Shown: positions 1 through 8,604, counted from the stretch's first letter. The stretch: 64,000 nt of DNA from Paenibacillus sp. FSL H8-0332 (GCF_037963835.1 NZ_CP150145.1:3844001-3908000), one strand, 5' to 3'. Notes: generated by a model not told the origin, from the sequence alone. Numbers and translations are program-made.

Positions 1-881
1 GGCCGATGTTCGCCATCGGCGAGCTGATTAATATCATGCAGCGCGGCGGCGCCTCGCTGGAGCGTATCAACGAGACCCTCAATGCGAAGCCTGATGTCAA
101 GGATGTACCTCATCCGGTTCCGGTAGCCCAGCCGGCCACCATCGAGCTGAAGGATGTAACCTTCCGGTATCCGACCTCTACCATCGACAATCTCAGCGGA
201 GTCAGCTTATCCCTCTCCCAAGGGCAGACGCTTGGCGTGGTCGGACGGACCGGCAGCGGCAAATCGACGCTGCTGAAGCAGCTGCTGCATGAATACCCGG
301 CCGGCACAGGCGAGATTCTGATCTCAGGTGTGCCGATCACCCAGATCGCCCTAGATCAGCTTCACAGCTGGATGGGCTACGTGCCGCAGGAGCAGATCCT
401 CTTCTCCAAATCGGTACGCGAGAACATCCAGTTCGGATACTCGGGGGCCAGCGATGAGCGGATCATGCAGGCGATTACCGCCGCCGCCTTCCAGAATGAC
501 CTCGGCACCTTGTCCGACGGGCTGGATACGATGGTTGGCGAACGCGGCGTCTCCCTCTCCGGGGGACAGAAGCAGCGTGTTTCGATCTCGCGTGCCTTCA
601 TCTCAAATCCTGATATCTTGATTCTGGATGATGCCTTGTCTGCCGTTGACGCACGGACAGAAGCGAAGATCATCGAGAACATCCGCGAGGAACGCAGCGG
701 CAAAACCACGCTCATCTCTACCCACCGCCTCTCGGCAATCGAGCATGCCGATCTGATCGTTGTCCTCGACGACGGACATATTACAGAGCAGGGTACGCAC
801 CAGGAGCTGCTGGAACTGGGCGGCTGGTACCGTGAGCAGTTCGACCGCCAGCAGGTCGAGAATAATCTGACGAATGAATAA
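1..881 (+). CDS. Heterodimeric ABC exporter subunit, BmrC/YheI type (5' truncated)
   Basis: The reading frame is open through the left edge of the window, so only the end of the membrane domain and the whole nucleotide-binding domain are present. The NBD shows Walker A (GRTGSGKST), Q-loop (GYVPQEQILF), signature LSGGQKQR, Walker B (DILILDDALSAVD) and the H-loop (STHRLS). The residue after the Walker B aspartate is Asp, not the usual catalytic Glu. This is the mark of the degenerate-site subunit of heterodimeric exporters such as BmrC of B. subtilis. The next gene has the canonical Glu, so the two should form one multidrug-type exporter in the cytoplasmic membrane. The stop is 22 bases before the preferred start of that gene. 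Substrate cannot be read from sequence. Confidence 0.9.
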   Translation, partial: PMFAIGELINIMQRGGASLERINETLNAKPDVKDVPHPVPVAQPATIELKDVTFRYPTSTIDNLSGVSLSLSQGQTLGVVGRTGSGKSTLLKQLLHEYPAGTGEILISGVPITQIALDQLHSWMGYVPQEQILFSKSVRENIQFGYSGASDERIMQAITAAAFQNDLGTLSDGLDTMVGERGVSLSGGQKQRVSISRAFISNPDILILDDALSAVDARTEAKIIENIREERSGKTTLISTHRLSAIEHADLIVVLDDGHITEQGTHQELLELGGWYREQFDRQQVENNLTNE

Positions 882-903
882 CCCCATACAGGAGGTGTCA
901 CCG

Positions 904-2997
904 TTGACACAGAGTACAGGCAAACGTCTGCTGCAATATGCACTGACCGCCAAAAAGACCTTCATCGCCGCCCTACTGCTCCTTACCATCGGAGTAGCGG
1001 CTGAGCTGGCGGGGCCTTTTATCGCCAAGAGCATGATTGACAATCATCTGCTTGCGATCGAGAAGCCTTATTTCCAGACAGCCTCGCCGGAGGATGCAGC
1101 TGAATATAACAACACTTATTACAAACGCAGTGACCGGTTTGCCGCAGACGAAGCCAAGGGCCAGGAAGTCCGCCTGCTTCAGGCAGGCAGAAGCTTCTAC
1201 TTCATCAATGAAGCTGTACCGAAGGCCGAAGGCGAGCGCAGCTTCGCGGACGGGAAGCTCCAGATCAAGTACGGCGAGCTGACCACAGCCTACCCGGCCG
1301 TCAAGCTGTCGGCCGATGATCTGTTTTCCTTTTACAAACCGGAGCTTCCAGGAATCTATCAGTTGGTCGCTCTATACGCCATGTTCCTTGTGATCTCTAT
1401 TATTGCTGAGTTCGGCAAAACCTACTGGCTGCAATCATCTGCCAATCAGGTCATCCGCAAGCTGCGGACCGATGTCTATGCCCATATCCAACGCCTGCCG
1501 GTCTATTTCTTTGATAATCTGCCTGCCGGTAAGGTCGTCTCCCGGGTAACCAACGATACGGAAGCGGTCAAGGATCTGTTCATTGCCGTGTTATCCAACT
1601 TCGCTACAGGAATCATCAATATCACCGGTGTCTATGTGGCCCTTTTCCTGCTCGATGTGAAGCTGGGACTGGTCAGCTTGTTCATCGTGCCGATTATCAT
1701 TCTCTGGATCGTGCTATACCGCAAAATTGCTACCAAATACAACACGATCATCCGCTCGCGGCTTAGTGAGATTAATGCCATTATCAACGAATCGATTCAA
1801 GGGATGTCGATCATCCGGATTTTTCGCCGCCAGAAGCAGAGTAGTGCTGAATTCGAGCAACTCAATGACGACTATCTGAAATATCAGAACAAAATGCTGA
1901 ACCTCAACGCCTTCACCTCCCACAACCTGGTGAACTCGCTGCGCAGCCTCTCCTTCGTGCTGGTGCTGTGGTACTTCGGCTTCGGCAGCCTCGACGGTAC
2001 AACCTTCGTATCGCTGGGCGTCCTGTATGCCTTCGTCGATGTACTGGGCCGGATGTTCCAACCGATTACGGGCATGGTCAACCAGCTGGCGAATCTGGAC
2101 AGCTCGATGGTCTCCGCAGGCCGCGTGTTCACGCTGATGGATGAGCCGGGAGAGCCCGTCACTGACGGATCGATGCCGCGTTACAAGGGAAATGTCGTAT
2201 TCAAGGATGTGTCCTTTGCTTATAAAAAGGACTTCGTCCTGCGCGATATCTCCTTCGAGGCACGCCCCGGCGAGACCGTCGCCCTTGTGGGCCATACCGG
2301 CTCCGGTAAAAGCTCCATCATCAACCTGCTGTTCCGCTTCTATGATCCGCAGCAAGGAAGCATAACGATCGACGGGCAAAAGGTCAAGGATCTGCCGAAG
2401 CAATGGCTTCGCAGTCATATGGGCATCGTGCTTCAGGACCCGTACCTCTTCACCGGGACCATTGCCTCCAATGTCAGTCTGGGTGATGAACGGATCTCTA
2501 GAGAACGTGTCGAACGCGCCTTGCGTGAGGTAGGGGCCGATAAACTGCTGGCCCATCTGCCGCAAGGCTTCGATGAACCGGTCATTGAGAAGGGCAGCAC
2601 CCTGTCCGCCGGACAGCGGCAGCTGATCTCCTTCGCCAGAGCGTTATCCTTCGATCCGGCGATCCTGATTCTGGATGAAGCAACGTCCAACATCGATACC
2701 GAGACCGAGAGCATCATCCAGCAGGCGCTGGAGGTGCTGAAAAAAGGCCGGACCACCTTCATCATCGCCCACCGGCTGTCGACCATCCGCAGTGCAGACC
2801 AGATTCTGGTGCTGCACCGGGGCCAGATTGTCGAACGCGGCAGCCATGATGAGCTGATGGCGCAGGGCGGCAGGTACTTCCGCATGTATCAGCTTCAGCT
2901 TGGTGCGGGTGCCGGGAACGGCTCAGGCGAGCCGGCTCCTCTATCCGGGGGCCTTGCTTCTGCCGCCGGACTCCGGCCATCGCTGGAACAGAACTAA
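904..2997 (+). CDS. Heterodimeric ABC exporter subunit, BmrD/YheH type
   Basis: A full-length exporter half of about 697 residues: N-terminal six-helix membrane domain and C-terminal ATPase. TM1 (near residues 17-38) is followed by a soluble insertion of about 100 residues before TM2, typical of YheH/BmrD and absent from most half-transporters. The ATPase has Walker A (GHTGSGKSS), signature LSAGQRQL, Walker B with catalytic Glu (LILDEATSNID) and H-loop (IAHRLST). I chose the TTG at 904 because AGGAGGTG (890-897) lies 6 bases upstream. An ATG at 874 would overlap the previous gene but has no such site. It partners with the preceding degenerate-site subunit, and a strong terminator follows. Confidence 0.93.
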   Translation: MTQSTGKRLLQYALTAKKTFIAALLLLTIGVAAELAGPFIAKSMIDNHLLAIEKPYFQTASPEDAAEYNNTYYKRSDRFAADEAKGQEVRLLQAGRSFYFINEAVPKAEGERSFADGKLQIKYGELTTAYPAVKLSADDLFSFYKPELPGIYQLVALYAMFLVISIIAEFGKTYWLQSSANQVIRKLRTDVYAHIQRLPVYFFDNLPAGKVVSRVTNDTEAVKDLFIAVLSNFATGIINITGVYVALFLLDVKLGLVSLFIVPIIILWIVLYRKIATKYNTIIRSRLSEINAIINESIQGMSIIRIFRRQKQSSAEFEQLNDDYLKYQNKMLNLNAFTSHNLVNSLRSLSFVLVLWYFGFGSLDGTTFVSLGVLYAFVDVLGRMFQPITGMVNQLANLDSSMVSAGRVFTLMDEPGEPVTDGSMPRYKGNVVFKDVSFAYKKDFVLRDISFEARPGETVALVGHTGSGKSSIINLLFRFYDPQQGSITIDGQKVKDLPKQWLRSHMGIVLQDPYLFTGTIASNVSLGDERISRERVERALREVGADKLLAHLPQGFDEPVIEKGSTLSAGQRQLISFARALSFDPAILILDEATSNIDTETESIIQQALEVLKKGRTTFIIAHRLSTIRSADQILVLHRGQIVERGSHDELMAQGGRYFRMYQLQLGAGAGNGSGEPAPLSGGLASAAGLRPSLEQN

Positions 2998-3022
2998 TCC
3001 ACCTATCATACATTGCAATAAG

Positions 3023-3060
3023 ACACCCCCTGACGCAGAAAGGCATCAGGGGGTGTTTTT
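3023..3060 (+). terminator. Rho-independent terminator after the ABC exporter
   Basis: Inverted repeat ACACCCCCTGA / TCAGGGGGTGT with a short loop followed directly by a T run. It ends the exporter transcript 26 bases after the stop. Confidence 0.93.
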
Positions 3061-3126
3061 CACTTGATATCAGAACATTTGTTCTGTATAATGGAGCAAT
3101 ACATATTATGGATGAGGTGAAGACGA

Positions 3127-4443
3127 TTGATAACCTACAGTCTTAGCAAGCGGCAAGCCCGGCTGTTCCTGCTGCGCCATCAGCGGCTTGTCTCGGGCGG
3201 ATTGCCCGGCGGTAAGCAGAGCATCTATGACTTCGTCCGGCATGTAGGCTGTATCCAGTATGATCCGCTCAGCATAGCCGGACATAACCACGAGCTGGTG
3301 CTTCAGGCGAGAATCCCCGGCTTCGTGCCCGAGATGGCGAATGAGCTGCTGTATAAGGACCGACTGCTGATTGACGGCTGGGATAAGAACATGTCGATCT
3401 ACTGCACAGAGGACTGGCCGTATTTCCAGCGGCGCCGGGAAGCTGCCGCCAGGCATCAGCACAATGAGGCCATGGCGGCCATGATTACCCAAGTGCGCGG
3501 CGAGCTGGATGCACGCGGGCCACTCTCTTCGCTGGACCTTGCGAGCAAAGAGAAGATCGACTGGTCCTGGGCTCCGGCAAGACTCTCCCGGGCTGCTATG
3601 GAGAGCATGTACTTCTGGGGAGAGCTATCCATTCATCACCGGGTGCATACCCGCCGTTATTACGACTATACGACCAAGCTGCTGCCTCCTGAACTGCTAA
3701 GCGCAAGCGATCCTAATGAGACGCTGGAGCAGCATCACGATTGGTATGTGCTGCGCCGGATCGGCAGCATCGGCCTGCAATGGAACCGGTCCGGGGACGG
3801 CTGGCTTGGCATCGCAGGCTTGAAGAGTAAGGAGCGGACTGCGGCCGTGCAGCGGCTGCTGCAGAAGGACCTGTTACGCGAGGTACAGGTGGAAGGCCTG
3901 AAGCTCCCGCTATACATCCGCACAGCAGACGTCCCTGAGCTTGAAGCCGTATTGCTTCAGGATGACACTGCGGTTGCAACTGAATCCACAGCAGGGCCAC
4001 AGGCTAGTAATGAGGGTGAGGCCGGTCATGCTGGAGGAGTAGCCTCCTTCGCAGCGGCACTGGCCCCGCTGGACAATCTGCTCTGGGACAGAGAGCTGAT
4101 CCTCCAGCTGTTCGGCTTTCAATACCGCTGGGAGGTCTACAAGCCTGTGCTTGAACGGGAATACGGATACTATGTCCTCCCACTCCTCTACGGCGACCGC
4201 TTCATCGGTCGGCTGGAGCCGGTGATGAACAAGAAGACCGGCGTACTGACCATCGTCCGCTGGTGGTGGGAGGCCGGAGAGACGCTTGAACGCTCCATGC
4301 TCCCCGCGCTCACCGGGGCCTTCTCCTCGCTGCAACGCTCGACCGGGGCCACCGCGATCCGCTTCGCACCGGATATCGTCCACTCCTGCGGGCTGCAGGA
4401 GCTGGAGGAGGCGCTGTCTGCCACTTCCTTAAAGACAAATTAA
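3127..4443 (+). CDS. Winged helix DNA-binding protein, YcaQ (HTH_42) family
   Basis: 438 residues resembling the HTH_42/YcaQ family, whose E. coli member is a DNA glycosylase acting on interstrand crosslinks and bulky alkyl adducts. The N-terminal block with LSKRQARLFLLRHQ and GCIQYDPLSIAGHNHELVLQAR, the central WGELSIHHR segment, and the C-terminal APLDNLLWDRELI and FGFQYRWEVY blocks fit this family. A low-complexity stretch near residues 278-300 (ATESTAGPQASNEGEAG) looks like a linker insertion. The TTG start at 3127 is supported by GAGGTGA seven bases upstream. It appears monocistronic, since the upstream terminator isolates it. Repair activity here is inferred from family only. Confidence 0.8.
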   Translation: MITYSLSKRQARLFLLRHQRLVSGGLPGGKQSIYDFVRHVGCIQYDPLSIAGHNHELVLQARIPGFVPEMANELLYKDRLLIDGWDKNMSIYCTEDWPYFQRRREAAARHQHNEAMAAMITQVRGELDARGPLSSLDLASKEKIDWSWAPARLSRAAMESMYFWGELSIHHRVHTRRYYDYTTKLLPPELLSASDPNETLEQHHDWYVLRRIGSIGLQWNRSGDGWLGIAGLKSKERTAAVQRLLQKDLLREVQVEGLKLPLYIRTADVPELEAVLLQDDTAVATESTAGPQASNEGEAGHAGGVASFAAALAPLDNLLWDRELILQLFGFQYRWEVYKPVLEREYGYYVLPLLYGDRFIGRLEPVMNKKTGVLTIVRWWWEAGETLERSMLPALTGAFSSLQRSTGATAIRFAPDIVHSCGLQELEEALSATSLKTN

Positions 4444-4491
4444 TCCAATCATCTGTTACCCCTGCGGGCGGAGGATGCATGAACTTATACG

Positions 4492-4512
4492 GTCCACACA
4501 GGTTGTGTGGAC
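4492..4512. other. Hairpin without T tract after the YcaQ-like gene
   Basis: GTCCACACA and TGTGTGGAC form a near-perfect hairpin about 50 bases after the stop at 4443. No T run follows on either strand, so terminator function is uncertain. It could be part of the adjoining repeat zone. Confidence 0.4.
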
Positions 4513-4655
4513 TACCTTACCTTCCACATTACTCTCCCTCCATTTATGGGATAATTGGATAATTCAGGGGCATTACTACCCCTCATTCGGGCGATTAACT
4601 CGTATCCGATTGATTCAGGGGCACTATGGACTCCTGTCAAGAAAGTAGACAGCAA

Positions 4656-5564
4656 CTACATCGTTTTTCGCTTAAATGTGGCTGCAAACTGAACCGGAGA
4701 AACGTAACCGAGCGCCCCATGGATTCGTTTGCGGTTGTAGAAAAATTCAATGTACTGGAAAATGGCATCATACGCCTGTTGCTTCGTTTTAAATCGATTC
4801 CAGTACACCAACTCTTTTTTTAAGAGGCTGTGAAAAGATTCGATACAGGCGTTATCATAACAGTTCCCTTTGCGGCTCATGCTTGCGGTCATCTGGTACG
4901 TCTTTAGGCGTTCCCGGTAGTCTTCAGAGGCGTACTGGGAGCCTCGATCCGAATGGTGAATTAAGCCCTTCCCGGGGCGTTTGGCCTTGTAGGCAGCGTC
5001 CAGAGCGCCTTGTACGAGGTCAGTGGTCATCCGGTCGCTAAGCCGCCAGCCGACAATCTCCCGGGTACACAGGTCCAGCACACTCGCCAAGTACATTCGT
5101 CCTTCCCGGCAGGGAATGTAGGTGATATCCGCCACCCACGTCTGGTTCGGCTTTTCCGTGTGAAATTGCTGGTTTAACAGGTTGGGGGCAATGGGTAACG
5201 GATGGTTGGAGTCGGTGGTGCATACGCGAAATCTCTTTGCGACACAAGAGCGCAGACCCCGTTCTTTCATGTACTTGCCTACCGTGCGTTCACTGACCTG
5301 GTGCCCTTCACGCTCTAAGAGAACCTTGATTTTGGGGCTGCCATAGCGACCCTTAGAGTCATGAAAATGATAGGCAATCCGCTTCAGCAACAAGGCTTTG
5401 CGGCTGGCTTGAGGGCTGGGCTTTGCTGTTCTCCATTTGTAGTACCCGCTCCGGGACACCTGAAAGACATTGCACATCTTCTCCACGCGGAACTCGGAGC
5501 GATGATCTTCAATAAACTGAAATCTCAGTTCTTTGGATTGCTGAAGATGTGCACGGCTTTTTTT
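4656..5564 (-). CDS. IS3-family transposase OrfB (integrase core)
   Basis: The DDE catalytic part of the transposase, expressed as a -1 frameshift product of orfA. The frame is open from the slippery A7 run, giving FIEDHRSEFRVEKMCNVFQ before the first internal ATG at 5486. Next comes the HTH_21-like segment VSRSGYYKW, then the catalytic residues: Asp in WVADITYI, Asp in HHSDRGSQYAS and Glu in NACIESFHSLLKKE. The final block YNRKRIHGALGYVSP is typical of IS3 members. No stop or frameshift disrupts it. Initiation at the ATG at 5486 would give a 276-residue OrfB alone. Confidence 0.93.
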   Translation of the reverse strand, partial: KKSRAHLQQSKELRFQFIEDHRSEFRVEKMCNVFQVSRSGYYKWRTAKPSPQASRKALLLKRIAYHFHDSKGRYGSPKIKVLLEREGHQVSERTVGKYMKERGLRSCVAKRFRVCTTDSNHPLPIAPNLLNQQFHTEKPNQTWVADITYIPCREGRMYLASVLDLCTREIVGWRLSDRMTTDLVQGALDAAYKAKRPGKGLIHHSDRGSQYASEDYRERLKTYQMTASMSRKGNCYDNACIESFHSLLKKELVYWNRFKTKQQAYDAIFQYIEFFYNRKRIHGALGYVSPVQFAATFKRKTM

Positions 5565-5821
5565 AGGATTGCCATCTCCTCTGTCAGCTCTGCGAGTTCG
5601 TGCTCCCGCTCCTTCAGTTGACGTTCCAGCTCTCTGTATTTGTCTGGAGTAACGATGGGCTCATTCTCAAACTGCCGGTACTGTCCTAGCCATTTATGCA
5701 ACGTTTTGGCGGGGACATCCAGTTCCAGGGCCAGTTCCGCCACCGTTTTCGTCTGCTCCTGGATGTACTTGACGGTCTGTCTTTTGTATTCTTCATTGTA
5801 GCTTCTCCGTGTTCCACTCAT
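5525..5821 (-). CDS. IS3-family transposase OrfA (HTH)
   Basis: 98 residues: an N-terminal helix-turn-helix (YNEEYKRQTVKYIQEQ, then VAELALELDVPAKTLHKW) and a C-terminal leucine-rich coiled coil (RELERQLKEREHELAELTEEM) that mediates multimerisation in this family. It binds the IS ends. Near its 3' end the codons CTA AAA AAA GCC contain an A7 slippery run (5558-5564) where ribosomes can slip by -1 into OrfB. ATG at 5821 is preceded by AGGAGGTG. OrfA alone usually acts as a regulator of transposition. Confidence 0.92.
   Translation of the reverse strand: MSGTRRSYNEEYKRQTVKYIQEQTKTVAELALELDVPAKTLHKWLGQYRQFENEPIVTPDKYRELERQLKEREHELAELTEEMAILKKAVHIFSNPKN
5558..5564 (-). other. Programmed -1 frameshift site in the IS
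   Basis: A run of seven A on the coding strand, read in the OrfA frame as (CT)A AAA AAA G. Slipping by one base joins OrfA to the OrfB frame without a stop. Such A-rich heptamers are the usual frameshift sites of IS3-family elements. Confidence 0.8.
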
Positions 5822-6007
5822 GGGGACACCTCCTCGTTAAACTTATTATCTCTATTCTCTTAACGGGTGTCCACGGTTAACACTAACAGCACTAGTGCTC
5901 TTCATTTGCGCATTTTGCCTACATCCGCTGAATTCAGGGGCACTTCTCCCCCCCACGGCTCTCCGTCAGCAACATTCTAGCCCACGTACCTTCGCACCAG
6001 CATATTG

Positions 6008-6187
6008 TGTTCGGTTTTTTGCATACATTTGGCTCGTGCACACCCCACCAACCCATTGTGTTCGGTTTTTCGCATACATTTGGCCCACGCACACCCTCGC
6101 CAACCCATTGTGTTCAGTTTTCCGCATACATTCGGCCCGCGTCCCCCCCACCTACCCATTGTGCTCGGTTTTTCGCATACATTTCGG
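6008..6187. repeat. Group A tandem array, 51-bp period (4 units)
   Basis: Cores starting TGTTCGG (with variants) lie at 6008, 6059, 6111 and 6162, spacings 51, 52 and 51. Each core reads GTTCGGTTTTTCGCATACAT followed by TTGG in its best form, and is joined by a diverged GC-rich linker. Long open frames in both directions across this stretch are by-products of a period divisible by three. The region 5895-6260 holds no convincing gene. Confidence 0.85.
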
Positions 6188-6262
6188 GAACCCTACCGTT
6201 TCAACGAGAAGTGGCGGTTACGTTATCATGTGAAGGAGCCTATAAATACTGATATTTCCAAA

Positions 6263-6308
6263 GAAGACTCCCTCTGACGCAGGTTGTGCTGCGTTAAAGG
6301 GAGTCTTC
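6263..6308 (-). terminator. Strong hairpin downstream of the 6338-6802 gene
   Basis: GAAGACTCCCT and AGGGAGTCTTC flank an inner GACGCAG/CTGCGT stem. On the minus strand it is followed by TTTGG, a weak T tract. It lies 30 bases after the stop at 6338 and probably ends that transcript. Confidence 0.7.
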
Positions 6309-6337
6309 TCGTAATGTTCTATAATCGTGAGGATGCC

Positions 6338-6802
6338 TTATTGAATATGCTCTTCCTCAAGGCCCAGCTTACTATACATCTCTGTGCAATAGCCCTGCAG
6401 CTTAATCTCCAGCCGGCTTGCCTTGTTCTTGAAGCGTTTCAGTTCACGGATCATATGGGCCCGGCCGGCTGGGGTGAAGGTCTCTTGAATCCGTTCCTTG
6501 AAGTAATCATGGACAATATGATTGCGTTCCTTCCATACGGCCTGCAATTGACTGGTCTCTTCCTCAGAGAAGGGGAAGTGATGCTGGATTTCTTTGATGA
6601 GTTGGCCGAGTGAATTGCTAAGCTTGCGTTGATACAACTCTGCGATTTCGGCATCGGTTGGAGTCTTGCCCTGCGACAGCTTCGTCAGCAGCAGCAGATT
6701 CGTCAATTGCTGCTCCAGCGCCTGGCAATAGTACACAGCCAGCCCGAAATAAGCAAATAGCTCTTTGGATTGTTCACTCTCCGGTAGTTGTGTATCCTTC
6801 AT
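6338..6802 (-). CDS. Hypothetical protein, possible HEPN-type helical protein
   Basis: 154 residues, mostly helical, with no signal or membrane segment. I do not recognise a named family. The segment VWKERNHIVHDYF contains Arg-x4-His (RNHIVH), resembling the Rx4-6H motif of HEPN ribonucleases, and the preceding helix (AYFGLAVYYCQALEQQLTNLL) fits the first HEPN helix. The ATG at 6802 is chosen because GGGAGGA lies just upstream; an in-frame start at 6829 lacks a site. No antitoxin-like partner is adjacent, so a toxin role is not supported. It stands alone between a repeat zone and an ABC transporter. Confidence 0.65.
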   Translation of the reverse strand: MKDTQLPESEQSKELFAYFGLAVYYCQALEQQLTNLLLLTKLSQGKTPTDAEIAELYQRKLSNSLGQLIKEIQHHFPFSEEETSQLQAVWKERNHIVHDYFKERIQETFTPAGRAHMIRELKRFKNKASRLEIKLQGYCTEMYSKLGLEEEHIQ

Positions 6803-6837
6803 CGTTCCTCCCATCCTTAATCTGATCATATTTGAGT

Positions 6838-7548
6838 TTATATTGTTCTGTTATAGTCCATGCGGCCGGAACGGTAAATGTAGAATCCGGCAAGCAATAT
6901 TATGTACGCCAACGCGTGGGCATAGGCTCCTAGCACGGAGGACACCGGCAGAGTCTCTGCGTTCATCATTCGGTCCATGACCGGAAATACCGGCGGCAGG
7001 AGAATGGACACCATCGGTCCAGGCACTACTTCAGACACTTTACCGGCGCTTATAGATAAAATGAGGAGGATCAGCATCATTCCGGCGGCATAACTAGCTC
7101 TAGGTACCCACGAGGATTGCAGGTAAAGGGAGAGAGTGATCCCTAATAGCCCCATGAGCGCATGTCCGGCCAAAGCAAGCAAGATCCGCTGAAGTCCGGC
7201 AGGTTCTTGGAAGCTTCCGGAAAGCACGGGATAGATCACAATAACTACATCCAGCAGCAGCGTAAGCAGGACCATTGTAAGCAGACCCCCGATACTGTAG
7301 CGGCGGGCACTGCGGAGCTGGACGATAACCACCTGCTTCTGCACCGCCTGCTCATGGTTAAGGAAGCTTAGACCGAGCCACGCACAGGCAATGAATAGAA
7401 AGACCGCCGTTGCCGAGTAGCTGCTCATGACCGGGTTAGGCTTATAGGAATACAGGATTAATACTGCTATAATAATGCCGGCAACCGGTCCGAAGAAGCG
7501 CTGGGAGACCGTATAACTGTGCAGAAAATAACGAATTAGCCCCTTCAT
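6838..7548 (-). CDS. ABC-2 type transporter permease
   Basis: About 236 residues with six hydrophobic segments (for example FFGPVAGIIIAVLILYSY, SATAVFLFIACAWLGL, GGLLTMVLLTLLLDVVIVIYPVL and GHALMGLLGITLSLYL). This is the layout of a small ABC-2 permease. The ATG at 7548 overlaps the stop of the upstream ATPase gene (ATGA), so the two are translationally coupled and should form one transporter. Substrate is unknown. The 154-residue hypothetical gene follows with 35 bases between. Confidence 0.85.
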   Translation of the reverse strand: MKGLIRYFLHSYTVSQRFFGPVAGIIIAVLILYSYKPNPVMSSYSATAVFLFIACAWLGLSFLNHEQAVQKQVVIVQLRSARRYSIGGLLTMVLLTLLLDVVIVIYPVLSGSFQEPAGLQRILLALAGHALMGLLGITLSLYLQSSWVPRASYAAGMMLILLILSISAGKVSEVVPGPMVSILLPPVFPVMDRMMNAETLPVSSVLGAYAHALAYIILLAGFYIYRSGRMDYNRTI

Positions 7549-8546
7549 CCGCGTCCACTCCCGATCTGATCCTTGGGGTCCATCCACTCCGTCAGGTCGT
7601 TTAATCCTCCGAGATGCCTCACTGAAACTATGGAACCGCCTGCTGTAAGAATCTGCTGCAGGCAAGTATCTGACATCTTCTGATCGACAGTCAAGCCTGT
7701 ACAAGCTGTACCGGCGTAGTCCGGCGACGGCTCCACATGAATGACTCCCGGCAGGGTCTCCAGAGCCTGCTGGGCTTGTCCCGGCAATACCGTATAGACG
7801 ATATTCACTACTGGAGCACTTTTCAGATTCTCCGCTCCTTGAATTGTCCGGATGTTCTGCCCTTCATGTAATACATACACTGTATTTGCCAATGCTTCGA
7901 TGATCTGCGGCTCATGAACGGACAAGACGAGCGCCGTCCCCTCCGCCTTCAGCTCCTGCAGCACATCTATAAGCCTAGCTTGTGCCGGCAGATCCAGGCC
8001 TGACATAGGCTCGTCAAGCAGCAACAGCTGCGGCCGGGTCAGCAGGCTCTGAATCAGATTAACCTTCTGTAGCATTCCCTTGGAAAAGCCTGCAAGCTTG
8101 CGGTTATGGGAGGATTCGAGACTGAACAACTGCAATAGTTCGCTTATCCGGGACGCTGAAGCCGCCTCGGAGAGTCCGGCAATCCGGCTCATGCAGCGCA
8201 GATAGTCTTCGGCCGTCAGCTTCAAGCCGGGAAACGCTTCAGGTGCATAGCCCGTGATCAGCCTCCGACGGTCACAGGTTAGAACACCTGAGGACAGCTT
8301 CAGCAGTCCCGCGAGTATGGACAGCAGCGTACTCTTGCCAGACCCGTTGCGGCCGATCAGAGCCGTAGCTGTGCCGGGAAGGATTGTCATCGATATCTCA
8401 GTCAGAACCGCACGGCCCCCATACTGCTTGCTCCCCTGGGTAAGTGTAATTAGCGGTGATGCATTCGTGGCTTCCAGGCCTCCTTCAACTAGTGCATGCC
8501 TATGGGCCGCACCGAACAGCAGCCTGGTTATTCTCTTATGTAACAT
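7545..8546 (-). CDS. ABC transporter ATP-binding protein
   Basis: 333 residues with Walker A (GRNGSGKST), a signature variant (FSKGMLQKVNLIQ), Walker B with Glu (LLLLDEPMSGLD) and switch His (LSVHEP). This is the DrrA/CcmA-like arrangement of ABC-2 systems. An N-terminal extension of about 30 residues and a C-terminal domain of about 100 residues (from NLKSAPVVNIVY) lie outside the ATPase core. An AGGAG is visible but sits about 18 bases before the ATG at 8546, so the exact start is less sure. It is the first gene of a two-gene operon with the overlapping permease. Confidence 0.88.
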   Translation of the reverse strand: MLHKRITRLLFGAAHRHALVEGGLEATNASPLITLTQGSKQYGGRAVLTEISMTILPGTATALIGRNGSGKSTLLSILAGLLKLSSGVLTCDRRRLITGYAPEAFPGLKLTAEDYLRCMSRIAGLSEAASASRISELLQLFSLESSHNRKLAGFSKGMLQKVNLIQSLLTRPQLLLLDEPMSGLDLPAQARLIDVLQELKAEGTALVLSVHEPQIIEALANTVYVLHEGQNIRTIQGAENLKSAPVVNIVYTVLPGQAQQALETLPGVIHVEPSPDYAGTACTGLTVDQKMSDTCLQQILTAGGSIVSVRHLGGLNDLTEWMDPKDQIGSGRG

Positions 8547-8604
8547 TCGCCGGAATGCCTTTATTCTCCTTTTTTTAATTCTGCCAAATCATGAATTACA
8601 CATC

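Larger units (their letters stand above)
4627..5888 (-). mobile_element. IS3-family insertion sequence
   Basis: About 1.26 kb carrying overlapping orfA and orfB in a -1 relation, transcribed on the minus strand. The low-coordinate end TGGACTCCTGTCAAGAAAG (4627 on) matches, inverted, TGGACACCCGTTAAGAGAA ending at 5873, giving imperfect terminal repeats of about 24 bp. GCACTA at 4621-4626 and 5889-5894 behaves as a 6-bp (or CACTA, 5-bp) target duplication because removing one copy plus the element restores the host repeat. That leaves 15 extra bases (5874-5888, ending in CA) outside the matched inverted repeat at the orfA end. Both frames are intact, so the element may be active. Confidence 0.85.
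4562..5940. repeat. Group B 51-bp-period tandem array interrupted by an IS
   Basis: The word ATTCAGGGG recurs at 4562, 4613 and 5932. The first interval is 51 bp. The second is 1319 bp, which falls to exactly 51 bp when the insertion 4627-5894 (IS plus one copy of a 6-bp duplication) is removed. The restored unit reads ATTCAGGGGCACTAGTGCTC followed by TTCATTTGC, matching in register the group B unit at 34365. The centre GCACTAGTGC is a perfect 10-bp palindrome. Confidence 0.8.

Noticed and set aside
5895..6277. Protein genes on either strand across the group A array
   Set aside because: Frames stay open in several phases because the period is divisible by three; none has a good ribosome site or a recognisable domain.
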